From positions 1 to 7,806 of the forward strand of contig JAVBKZ010000112.1 of the NCBI GenBank assembly GCA_031553755.1: DNA of 7,806 bases, read 5' to 3'. The notes below the pieces were generated by a model. That model did not search any database. It was not told where the DNA came from and worked only from the letters and a program-made list of their open reading frames with translations. This document shows positions 1 to 5,519 of the stretch, piece by piece. Position 1 is the first letter of the stretch, and each line of letters opens with the position of its first letter. The position numbers were made by a program, and so were the translations under genes. The stretch is from JAIRVZ01 sp031553755. Its GTDB lineage: Bacteria; Bacteroidota; Bacteroidia; Bacteroidales; Azobacteroidaceae.

Positions 1-108
1 TGCCCGTTATTGTCGTTTATTCTTTTTACCTGTACATCTACATCGCTGAGATATACCGGAATTGACCAAAGCTTTTATACCTTGTTCTCTTGTACTACGT
101 TTATGGAA

Positions 109-123
109 AATATGTCAATGATC
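109..123 (-). promoter_or_regulatory. boxA-like antitermination element
   Basis: The minus strand reads GATCATTGACATATT. Its first 11 bases resemble the bacterial rRNA boxA core (GCTCTTTAACA), matching at 8 of 11 positions. In rRNA operons boxA RNA binds NusB-NusE and allows read-through of terminators. Placement about 80 bases after the proximal promoter is right for a leader. The match is short and could be chance in AT-rich DNA. Confidence 0.35.
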
Positions 124-153
124 TACTTGTTGTTGTGCTTCCAACAGAGGATG

Positions 154-176
154 AAAAAACCGTCCTTGAACGACGG
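154..176 (-). terminator. Hairpin plus T-tract just after the leftward promoters
   Basis: On the minus strand CCGTC (176-172) pairs with GACGG (164-160) around a 7-base loop and is followed at once by six T (159-154). This is the layout of an intrinsic terminator, although the 5-bp stem is short. GATG (180-177) and CATC further out could also pair across the T-tract. It lies only about 25-45 bases after the predicted proximal start, so it would act as an attenuator or early pause site, not as a gene-end terminator. Confidence 0.45.
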
Positions 177-203
177 CATCCCTGAAAAAACTAAAAGCGA
201 CTG

Positions 204-236
204 CAAAGATAATACTTTTTTATTCTAAAAAACAAA
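204..236 (-). promoter_or_regulatory. Leftward Bacteroidetes promoter P2 (proximal)
   Basis: The minus strand carries TTTG (236-233), a 21-base spacer, then TATCTTTG (211-204), matching the Bacteroidetes sigma-ABfr pattern TTTG-N19-21-TAnnTTTG. Transcription should start near 198-200 and run left. It is the second of two such promoters about 105 bp apart. Confidence 0.7.
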
Positions 237-309
237 CTTTATCAAAACTATTTTTTTCGAAATATAAACCTTTCCAACCTGCTACCACATTACCTCTGTA
301 AAGCGGGTG

Positions 310-341
310 CAAAAGTAGAACGATTTTTTTTATTTTCCAAA
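310..341 (-). promoter_or_regulatory. Leftward Bacteroidetes promoter P1 (distal)
   Basis: The minus strand has TTTG (341-338), a 20-base spacer, then TACTTTTG (317-310), both boxes at full consensus. Predicted start is near 304. Tandem full-consensus promoters aimed at a non-coding leader suggest a highly expressed stable RNA to the left. Confidence 0.75.
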
Positions 342-408
342 TATTTATCAGCCTTTTTAACGAAATTAAACCCAATTATCTCTATATGAATCAAATATTT
401 TTTTAAAG

Positions 409-439
409 TTTTATTTACAGAATTATAATCCTACCTTTG
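409..439 (+). promoter_or_regulatory. Promoter of the lpxK operon
   Basis: TACCTTTG (432-439) is a full match to the Bacteroidetes -7 box TAnnTTTG. The -33 region 19 bases upstream is TTTT (409-412), one base off TTTG. The start would fall near 445, giving a leader of about 35 bases before the lpxK ATG. It is divergent from the leftward promoters P1 and P2, with roughly 70-95 bp between the two promoter sets. Confidence 0.7.
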
Positions 440-480
440 CACTCTATAAATAATGGCATTATACTTATCATTATATTAAG

Positions 481-1605
481 ATGTCAACGGGGGTTAAGAT
501 AAATAAGTCTTTGTATCCATTGTCTTTTCTTTATGGATTGGGCGTTTGGGTCAGGAATAAATTTTTTGACTGGAAAATACTTCCAAGCGAAGAATTCGTT
601 ATTCCTGTTATTTCCGTAGGAAACCTTACTATTGGAGGAACCGGAAAAACCCCTCATATAGAATACTTGATACATGTATTAAAGAATAGCTATAAAATAG
701 CCGTTTTAAGCAGAGGTTATAAACGAAAATCTTCGGGATTTATTTTGGCTAACGAAACATCTACGAGCAATGAAATCGGCGATGAACCGTATCAAATATT
801 TCGCAAATACAAAAATATCATTGTAGCTGTTGATGGAAATAGACGCAGAGGTATTCAAAAATTACTATCCATGCCTGAAGAAAATCGCCCGGATATCATA
901 TTGTTAGATGACGGGTTTCAACATAGATACGTAAAACCTTCTTTTTCTATTTTATTAACGGATATGCATCGTTTGATTTACGAGGACGCTTTATTGCCTG
1001 CCGGACATTTACGGGAACCTTTATCTGAAAAATCCCGGGCCAATATGGTTATCGTTACTAAATGTGACTCTAATTTAAAACCTATCGATTTTCGGGTTGT
1101 TTCAAAGCATTTGAATTTATTTCCATATCAAGATCTATTTTTTACCTCTTTTGAATATGGCCGTTTAACTCACGGATTTTATCCAGACATAAATGAATCT
1201 ATTGATTTAGAATTTCTTAGGAGTAATAAATATTCAGTTTTATTAATCGCAGGGATTGCCAATCCCGAAGGAATTATTTCAAAAATAGAAACATATACTA
1301 AATATTTAGAAAGTATTATTTTCGCGGATCATCATTCTTTCTCAAAAACAGATATTGAAAATATTGAGTTAAAGTTTAATAATGTCAAAAATGATCATAA
1401 AATAATTATTACAACAGAAAAAGATTTTGTGAGATTGATTGACTGTGAATTCATGACTGAAAATATTAAAAAATATCTTTATTATTTACCTGTTAAAGTT
1501 GTATTTAAAGAAAATCAAGAACAATTATTTATACAAAAAATAAAAAATCATGTTAGAAATATTGAAAGAGACTGTAGATTGGCTCAAACCACACATCGCT
1601 CGTGA
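481..1605 (+). CDS. lpxK: Tetraacyldisaccharide 4'-kinase LpxK
   Basis: This inner-membrane-associated kinase of the Raetz lipid A pathway transfers the ATP gamma-phosphate to the 4' position of the tetraacyldisaccharide-1-phosphate to make lipid IVA. The 374-residue product has the family's landmarks in order: an N-terminal hydrophobic/aromatic segment (about 9-30), the P-loop GGTGKTP (52-58), SRGY (77-80), GDEP (100-103), DDGFQHR (143-149), LLPAGHLREP (171-180), TKCD (193-196), FADHHSF (281-287) and TTEKDFVRL (311-319). Length is normal for Bacteroidetes members. The ATG at 481 is chosen because the following LYPLSFLYGLGVWVRN matches the family's usual N-terminus; there is no Shine-Dalgarno sequence. 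It is the first gene of the operon, and its last 18 codons overlap the next gene in another frame. Confidence 0.96.
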   Translation: MSTGVKINKSLYPLSFLYGLGVWVRNKFFDWKILPSEEFVIPVISVGNLTIGGTGKTPHIEYLIHVLKNSYKIAVLSRGYKRKSSGFILANETSTSNEIGDEPYQIFRKYKNIIVAVDGNRRRGIQKLLSMPEENRPDIILLDDGFQHRYVKPSFSILLTDMHRLIYEDALLPAGHLREPLSEKSRANMVIVTKCDSNLKPIDFRVVSKHLNLFPYQDLFFTSFEYGRLTHGFYPDINESIDLEFLRSNKYSVLLIAGIANPEGIISKIETYTKYLESIIFADHHSFSKTDIENIELKFNNVKNDHKIIITTEKDFVRLIDCEFMTENIKKYLYYLPVKVVFKENQEQLFIQKIKNHVRNIERDCRLAQTTHRS

Positions 1606-2365
1606 GACCAAAATTTGTATTATTTTAGGTACCGGATTAGGGGATTTAGCTGATGCAATCGAAGAAAAAAAAACGATTCCTTACGAAGAAATTCCTCACT
1701 TCCCTGTCTCTACTGTTGAAGGGCATAATGGCAACTTATTACTTGGAACGTTGGGAGGCCAACCTGTTATCGCAATGCAAGGCCGTTTTCATTATTACGA
1801 AGGATATAGCATGCAGGATGTTACGTTTCCGATTCGCGTAATGCAATTTTTGGGTATTACACACTTGTTTGTTTCGAATGCCGCGGGAGGAATGAACCGC
1901 AGTTTTGAAGTAGGGGACATCATGTTGATTGAAGATCATATCAATTTATTTCCCGAACATCCTTTGAGAGGTCGTAATTTACCTGAATTCGGCACCCGAT
2001 TTCCTGACATGAGTGAGGCCTATGATATTCAATTGAGAAATTTAGCGACTCGTATTTCAAAAAAAAATAATATTAAATTACAGTATGGAGTTTATGTCGG
2101 CACGCAAGGGCCTACATTCGAAACTCCGGCCGAATATAATTTCTTTTCTGTTATCGGAGGAGATGCTGTCGGTATGAGTACAGTTCCTGAAGTAATTGTC
2201 GCGAATCACGCGGGTATAAAAGTGCTGGCATTTTCGATTATTACAGATTTGGGGGTCCCCGGCAGAGTGGTTAAAGTTTCGCACGAAGAAGTACAAGCGG
2301 CTGCCAAATCGGCACAACCCAAATTAGCTTTTATCATGCAAGAGGTTATTAAAGAGATTAGTTGA
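1550..2365 (+). CDS. punA: Purine nucleoside phosphorylase, trimeric (PNP/MTAP family)
   Basis: The enzyme reversibly cleaves purine (deoxy)ribonucleosides with phosphate to the free base and (deoxy)ribose-1-phosphate, in cytosolic purine salvage. The 271 residues show the trimeric-class signature: phosphate-binding GTGLG (27-31), EGHNG (57-61), GRFHYYEG (78-85), SNAAGG (109-114), GPTFETPAE (187-195, base-binding Glu191), AVGMSTVPE (206-214, Met209 at the ribose site) and SHEEV (244-248). The position matching human Asn243 is Asp233 (IITDLG), which bears on base specificity. The ATG at 1550 lies 56 bp inside lpxK in another frame. It is preferred because MLEILKETVDWLK fits the family N-terminus, and no later start would keep it. 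Close overlap implies cotranscription and possible translational coupling with lpxK. Confidence 0.94.
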   Translation: MLEILKETVDWLKPHIARETKICIILGTGLGDLADAIEEKKTIPYEEIPHFPVSTVEGHNGNLLLGTLGGQPVIAMQGRFHYYEGYSMQDVTFPIRVMQFLGITHLFVSNAAGGMNRSFEVGDIMLIEDHINLFPEHPLRGRNLPEFGTRFPDMSEAYDIQLRNLATRISKKNNIKLQYGVYVGTQGPTFETPAEYNFFSVIGGDAVGMSTVPEVIVANHAGIKVLAFSIITDLGVPGRVVKVSHEEVQAAAKSAQPKLAFIMQEVIKEIS

Positions 2366-2403
2366 TTACCGGATATGTTAATCAATTTACGAATATAATC
2401 AAT

Positions 2404-3420
2404 ATGGAAATATCTGAATTAGGAGAATTTGGTTTGATTCGAAAACTTACTGAAAATATAAAAATAAAAAATGAAAGCAGTATTAAAGGCATAGGAGATG
2501 ACGCTGCCGTGATTAACAATCAAGAAAAGCAAACTTTAGTCACTACTGATTTGCTTCTCGAAGGTATCCATTTCGATCTGACTTATGTTCCCTTGAAACA
2601 TTTAGGATATAAATCGGCCATTGTTAATTTTTCCGATATTTACGCGATGAATGGAAATCCGGAACAAATCACGGTTTCGATAGGAATTTCCAAACGTTTT
2701 TCGGTTGAAGATTTAGAAGATTTTTACGAAGGCCTCCGATTGGCCTGTGACATATATGGCGTTGACATTGTAGGCGGAGACACTTCCGCCTCAATGACAG
2801 GACTTTGCGTAAGTATAACTTGTATAGGAGAGGTAGAAAAGGGTAAGGTTGTTTACCGAGATGGAGCAAAAGAAACTGATTTAATTTGTGTTTCAGGAGA
2901 TTTAGGAGCGTCTTATATGGGGCTGCAATTACTTGAACGAGAAAAAGCTATTTACAAAGGCGAAAGTGATTTCTCCCCTGATTTCGCAGGAAAGGAATAC
3001 ATACTCGAACGGCAGCTTAAACCGGAAGCCAGAAAAGATATTATCCGCTTGTTGGATGAAAAAAATATTATCCCTACTTCTATGATTGATATATCAGACG
3101 GACTTTCTTCTGAGTTGCTACACATTTGTTACGAAGGTAAGGTTGGTTGCCGCATATATGAAGAACGTATTCCTATTGACTTCCAAACAGCATCGATGGC
3201 AGAGCGTTTCAATATGAATCTTACAACTGTGGCGCTGAATGGTGGTGAAGATTATGAATTATTATTTACGGTTCCACTTACTTTACATGAGACTATCAAC
3301 AATATTAAAGGAGTTAAAGTTATCGGATATATTTGCGAAAAATCTCTTGGTTCGGCTCTCATCGCGCGTGATGGCACAGAAATTGAATTGAAAGCTCAAG
3401 GATGGAATTCTTTGGAATGA
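2404..3420 (+). CDS. thiL: Thiamine-monophosphate kinase ThiL
   Basis: ThiL phosphorylates thiamine monophosphate with ATP to make thiamine diphosphate, the active cofactor. From the ATG at 2404 the product is 338 residues with AIR-synthase-like (PurM/ThiL) motifs: GIGDDAAV (29-36), TTDLLLEGIHF (47-57), FSDIYAMNGNP (76-86), GGDTS (124-128), GDLG (165-168), RQLKPEAR (203-210), IDISDGLSSEL (228-238) and GGEDYELLF (280-288). The Asp-rich segments bind Mg2+ and ATP. The frame could open earlier at a TTG (2362) overlapping the punA stop, but MEISELGEFGLI is the typical family start, so 2404 is used; the gap to punA is 38 bp. No riboswitch is expected or seen, as the gene sits inside an operon. Confidence 0.95.
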   Translation: MEISELGEFGLIRKLTENIKIKNESSIKGIGDDAAVINNQEKQTLVTTDLLLEGIHFDLTYVPLKHLGYKSAIVNFSDIYAMNGNPEQITVSIGISKRFSVEDLEDFYEGLRLACDIYGVDIVGGDTSASMTGLCVSITCIGEVEKGKVVYRDGAKETDLICVSGDLGASYMGLQLLEREKAIYKGESDFSPDFAGKEYILERQLKPEARKDIIRLLDEKNIIPTSMIDISDGLSSELLHICYEGKVGCRIYEERIPIDFQTASMAERFNMNLTTVALNGGEDYELLFTVPLTLHETINNIKGVKVIGYICEKSLGSALIARDGTEIELKAQGWNSLE

Positions 3421-3433
3421 AAGAAATGAAAAA

Positions 3434-3925
3434 ATGAAGAGAATGAAGAATTTATTGAAAATCTGTTTTAGGGTTATATTATTTCTTATATTTTTTTCAT
3501 CTTGTGATGAAGACCTGAAAACAAATATTCCATACGCTCCTGTTAATTTTCTGATTAATTTGGAATATGCTGATAATGTTTTGAATAATCCTTATCACTT
3601 TGAAACATTTTCTTATTCTAAATATCCTAATGGAAGAAATGACGGAGAACATGTAGGCTATGGAGGAATTCTGATTTATCATGGAATGGAAACAGATTCT
3701 AATCCGAATGGTTTATATGCTTACGATTTGTCTTGCCAAGTTGAGGCCGACAGGAATGTTTTGGTCGTTGCTGATGAAGAAGGAACCGCTACTTGTCCGA
3801 AATGTGGCGCTAAATATAGTGTCCACACAGGAGGCGCGCCTTTGAATACTGCTAAATTTTGGTTACATCCTTACAGGATTGTAAGTGTTTCCGGAGCAGG
3901 AAACAGATATAAAATTATCAACTAA
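3434..3925 (+). CDS. Lipoprotein with degenerate Rieske-like domain, function unknown
   Basis: The 163-residue product has a signal peptide of the lipoprotein type: Lys/Arg-rich start, hydrophobic core (about 11-21) and the lipobox-like FSSC with Cys24 as the predicted lipidated residue. Asp-Glu-Asp follow Cys24. The C-terminal half resembles a Rieske fold as found in small Bacteroidetes lipoproteins: YDLSC (97-101), then TATCPKCGAKY (118-128), a GGAP turn (133-136) and a closing Tyr-rich strand. A true 2Fe-2S Rieske site needs C-x-H and C-x-x-H. Here both His positions are changed (Val103, Cys124), leaving Cys101, Cys121, Cys124 and His131, which may bind zinc or form disulfides (inference). 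It starts 13 bp after thiL and is probably the last gene of the operon. An alternative start is Met4 (3443). Function is not known to me. Confidence 0.8.
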   Translation: MKRMKNLLKICFRVILFLIFFSSCDEDLKTNIPYAPVNFLINLEYADNVLNNPYHFETFSYSKYPNGRNDGEHVGYGGILIYHGMETDSNPNGLYAYDLSCQVEADRNVLVVADEEGTATCPKCGAKYSVHTGGAPLNTAKFWLHPYRIVSVSGAGNRYKIIN

Positions 3926-4020
3926 CCTAAATAAAAAAGTCTTTCTTGAAAAATATTCAATTGAATATCAGTCGTTTGTTATTTTTTTTATAATTAGAAA
4001 TTGAAATTTAATAAGAATAT
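3926..4020. other. AT-rich intergenic spacer before the stable RNA unit
   Basis: This spacer holds the 16-bp palindrome at 3953-3968 and an eight-T run (3982-3989), but no stable GC-rich terminator hairpin for the operon upstream. It also holds the -33 part of the next promoter. I see no other feature. Confidence 0.6.
3953..3968. repeat. Perfect 16-bp palindrome ATATTCAATTGAATAT
   Basis: The two 8-base arms are exact reverse complements. As RNA it could form only a weak six-pair AT-rich stem with an AATT loop, and the T-run follows 13 bases later, so it is at best a poor terminator for the lpxK operon. As DNA it could be a dimer-binding operator upstream of the SRP RNA promoter. Neither role is proven. 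Confidence 0.4.
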
Positions 4021-4030
4021 ACTACTTTTG
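4000..4030 (+). promoter_or_regulatory. Promoter of the SRP RNA - tRNA-Thr unit
   Basis: TACTTTTG (4023-4030) matches the Bacteroidetes -7 box fully. ATTG (4000-4003), 19 bases upstream, matches three of four bases of the -33 TTTG. The predicted start near 4035-4037 coincides with the GGG that opens the SRP RNA closing helix, which supports both calls. Confidence 0.75.
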
Positions 4031-4035
4031 TGCCC

Positions 4036-4135
4036 GGGTAAGTCCTATACGGCCAGCTCCCTTCGAACCCCCCAGGGCTTGATCGCAGCAAGGGTAGTTG
4101 GTTGTAGCGGCGCGATGTAGTAAGCTTGCCCACCT
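4036..4135 (+). ncRNA. ffs: Signal recognition particle RNA, small bacterial type (4.5S-like)
   Basis: The RNA partner of Ffh targets nascent membrane and secreted proteins to the translocon. The 100-base region is GC-rich against its AT-rich surroundings. Its ends pair: GGGTAAG (4036-4042) with CTTGCCC (4125-4131), including one G-U pair. A second helix joins CCAGCTCCCTT (4053-4063) with AAGGG-T-AGTTGG (4090-4101). The apical part, CCAGGGC-TTGATC-GCAGCAAGG, matches the layout of the conserved Ffh-binding symmetric loop (CAGG on one side, GCAGC on the other). GCGATGTAG near the 3' side corresponds to the conserved GGGATGTAG of other bacterial SRP RNAs. There is no Alu domain. The 3' limit is set by the first base of the adjoining tRNA. 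Confidence 0.9.
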
Positions 4136-4209
4136 GCCTCTTTAGCTCAGCTGGCCAGAGCACGTGATTTGTAATCTCGGGGTCGTTGGTTCGAATCCGA
4201 CAAGAGGCT
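4136..4209 (+). tRNA. tRNA-Thr, anticodon UGU
   Basis: A complete cloverleaf is visible: acceptor GCCTCTT (4136-4142) with AAGAGGC (4202-4208), D stem GCTC/GAGC, anticodon stem CGTGA/TCTCG (4163-4167/4175-4179) with loop TTTGTAA and anticodon TGT at 4170-4172, five-base variable loop, and T arm GTTGG-TTCGAAT-CCGAC (4185-4201). The discriminator base is T4209. CCA is not encoded, so it must be added after processing. The anticodon stem has a U-U mismatch at the third pair (4165/4177). UGU would read ACA and, by wobble, other Thr codons. It follows the SRP RNA helix after only four bases and is followed one base later by a terminator. Confidence 0.97.
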
Positions 4210-4210
4210 C

Positions 4211-4253
4211 AAAAAAAGCAAAGTAAGAACGAAAGTTTTACTTTGCTTTTTTT
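4211..4253 (+). terminator. Strong intrinsic terminator of the SRP RNA - tRNA unit
   Basis: The arms 4211-4226 and 4238-4253 are perfect 16-base reverse complements centred on GCAAAGTAA/TTACTTTGC. The stem continues inward as AAC (4228-4230) with GTT (4235-4237), past a bulged G4227, to a GAAA tetraloop (4231-4234). The 3' arm ends in seven T, giving the classic U-tract. It begins two bases after the tRNA discriminator. The flanking A-run makes it potentially active in both directions. Confidence 0.9.
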
Positions 4254-4284
4254 GTTTTCAATAAATCCCAAACTTATCAATATC

Positions 4285-5433
4285 ATGGTAAATCCTGTAA
4301 AAAAAAGAAATATTTACATTCAACTCATAACCGAAATTTTATTATTATTCACGTTTATTTTACCGGGATGTGTACAACAAAAAGAACATAACCAAGAAGT
4401 AATATCTACCGGAATTATCAACTACGCCAAAGGTTTTTCCATCTCTTATTTCAATGATTATACTGAAGTATCTGTAGTAAATCCGTGGGACACTACCAAA
4501 ATTTTACATAAGTATATCTTAATTGACCGAACAAAACCCCAACCTAAAAGTCTTCCCAACGGAACTGTAATTAAGATACCCGTACAAAACATCGCTTGTT
4601 TATACTCTCTTGACGCTTCTGTTATTCAAACTTTGAAAAAAGAAGAAAAAATCAAGGCGATCGCAGAAACTAAATATGTCAAATTGCCTTTTCTTATAGA
4701 AGGATTAAAAAATGGAAAAATAATTGACATCGGGCAATCAATGGCATTGAACATAGAACGTCTGATGGCAGTTTCTCCTGATATCATTATTGTATCTCCT
4801 TTTCAAAACATGGGTTATGGAAAATTAGAAACTACTGGAATCTCCATCGTTGAAAACGCGAGTTATATGGAAAATACGCCTTTAGGGAGAGCTGAATGGA
4901 TCAAATTTATAGCCGCGTTTTTGGACAAAGGCAAAGAAGCGGAAGAAATCATGCAAGGCATTGCGGAACGATACTTAGAACTAAAAAGAAAAACTTCGAA
5001 CGTAGGATTTCGCCCGACTGTATTCAGTGAAAAAAAATATGGACAATCATGGTGGGTTCCATCCGGAGATAGCTATATGGCTCACTATTTTAAAGATTCC
5101 GGAGCAAATTATGTATGGGCAGATACTCAAGGAAACGGTTCGTTAAATCTCAATTTCGAAACGGTTTATGAAAAAGCTGAAAATGCCGATTATTGGCTTA
5201 TTCGTTCCGATCACCACATTACTTATGATGATTTGAAAAAAGAATTCGAACCTTATTCTTATTTTTCCGCATGGAAAAATAAAAAGGTCATTTTTTCGAA
5301 CACAATAGAAAATGATTATTACGAAACGGGAGTTTTAAATCCGGATTTGGTGTTAGGTAACTTAATCGGAATATTTCACCCCGAATTGAATATACCATCG
5401 CCTGATAATCCGTTTTTCGAGATATTGAAATAA
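4285..5433 (+). CDS. Lipoprotein substrate-binding protein of an iron-siderophore/cobalamin-type ABC importer
   Basis: The predicted cell-envelope lipoprotein (382 residues) captures a metal chelate for an ABC importer. It has a Lys/Arg start, a hydrophobic core (about 17-27) and the lipobox LPGC with Cys29 lipidated. The mature part follows the Peripla_BP_2 (FecB/BtuF-like) pattern: an N-terminal lobe with the strand VQNIACLYSLD (100-110), DIGQSMALNIERLMAVSPDIIIV (positions 148-170, a 'which residues define the site' segment), then PLGRAEWIKFIAAFLDK (199-215) forming the linking helix, and a C-terminal lobe with WWVPSGDSYMAHYF (256-269) and GANYVWAD (273-280). The ligand cannot be told from sequence. 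The open frame extends left into the tRNA, but ATG 4285 is the first start that yields a signal peptide. No own promoter is evident in the 31 bases after the terminator, and no permease or ATPase gene is adjacent. Confidence 0.87.
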   Translation: MVNPVKKRNIYIQLITEILLLFTFILPGCVQQKEHNQEVISTGIINYAKGFSISYFNDYTEVSVVNPWDTTKILHKYILIDRTKPQPKSLPNGTVIKIPVQNIACLYSLDASVIQTLKKEEKIKAIAETKYVKLPFLIEGLKNGKIIDIGQSMALNIERLMAVSPDIIIVSPFQNMGYGKLETTGISIVENASYMENTPLGRAEWIKFIAAFLDKGKEAEEIMQGIAERYLELKRKTSNVGFRPTVFSEKKYGQSWWVPSGDSYMAHYFKDSGANYVWADTQGNGSLNLNFETVYEKAENADYWLIRSDHHITYDDLKKEFEPYSYFSAWKNKKVIFSNTIENDYYETGVLNPDLVLGNLIGIFHPELNIPSPDNPFFEILK

Positions 5434-5449
5434 TATAGATTTAGGCAAA

Positions 5450-5498
5450 AAAATAAGGTTGTCTAAAAATAAATTATTTTTTCAGACAACCTTATTTT
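5450..5498. terminator. Bidirectional intrinsic terminator between convergent genes
   Basis: Perfect 15-base arms AAAATAAGGTTGTCT (5450-5464) and AGACAACCTTATTTT (5484-5498) flank an A/T-rich middle that can extend the stem further (AAAAATAA with TTATTTTT). U-rich tails follow on both strands. It lies between the stop of the substrate-binding protein (5433) and the stop of enolase (5520), so it can end both transcripts. Confidence 0.9.
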
Positions 5499-5519
5499 AT
5501 TAGTAGAAAAAAAGAAAAC

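Larger units (their letters stand above)
1..203 (-). other. Leader-like non-coding region, probably the start of an rRNA operon transcript running left
   Basis: Read on the minus strand, this stretch lies directly downstream of two tandem promoters and has no open frame longer than a few dozen codons. It contains a hairpin with a T-tract (154-176), a boxA-like sequence (109-123) and then GTACAAGAGAACAAG, a style of sequence I associate with Bacteroidetes rRNA leaders and spacers. Tandem strong promoters plus a boxA-like element and no coding sequence fit an rRNA operon leader, with 16S rRNA expected left of the window. No mature rRNA sequence is visible, so this is inference from context. Alternatives are a small RNA or the untranslated leader of an unseen protein gene. 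The plus-strand frame at 10-228 has no homology I recognise and is cut by these signals. Confidence 0.45.

Noticed and set aside
10..228. Plus-strand 72-codon frame at the left edge
   Set aside because: No recognisable motif, composition unlike a conserved protein, and it crosses the hairpin and promoter of the opposite-strand leader.
2362..2403. TTG start for thiL overlapping the phosphorylase stop
   Set aside because: The 14 extra residues do not match the ThiL N-terminus, whereas the ATG at 2404 begins exactly at the conserved MEISELGEFGL.
2366..2403. Thiamine (TPP) riboswitch ahead of thiL
   Set aside because: The gap is only 38 bp inside an operon and lacks the conserved CUGAGA core of a THI element.
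4186..4284. Extension of the substrate-binding protein upstream into the tRNA
   Set aside because: It would begin at a TTG inside the tRNA T arm and place the signal peptide internally; ATG 4285 gives a proper lipoprotein signal.
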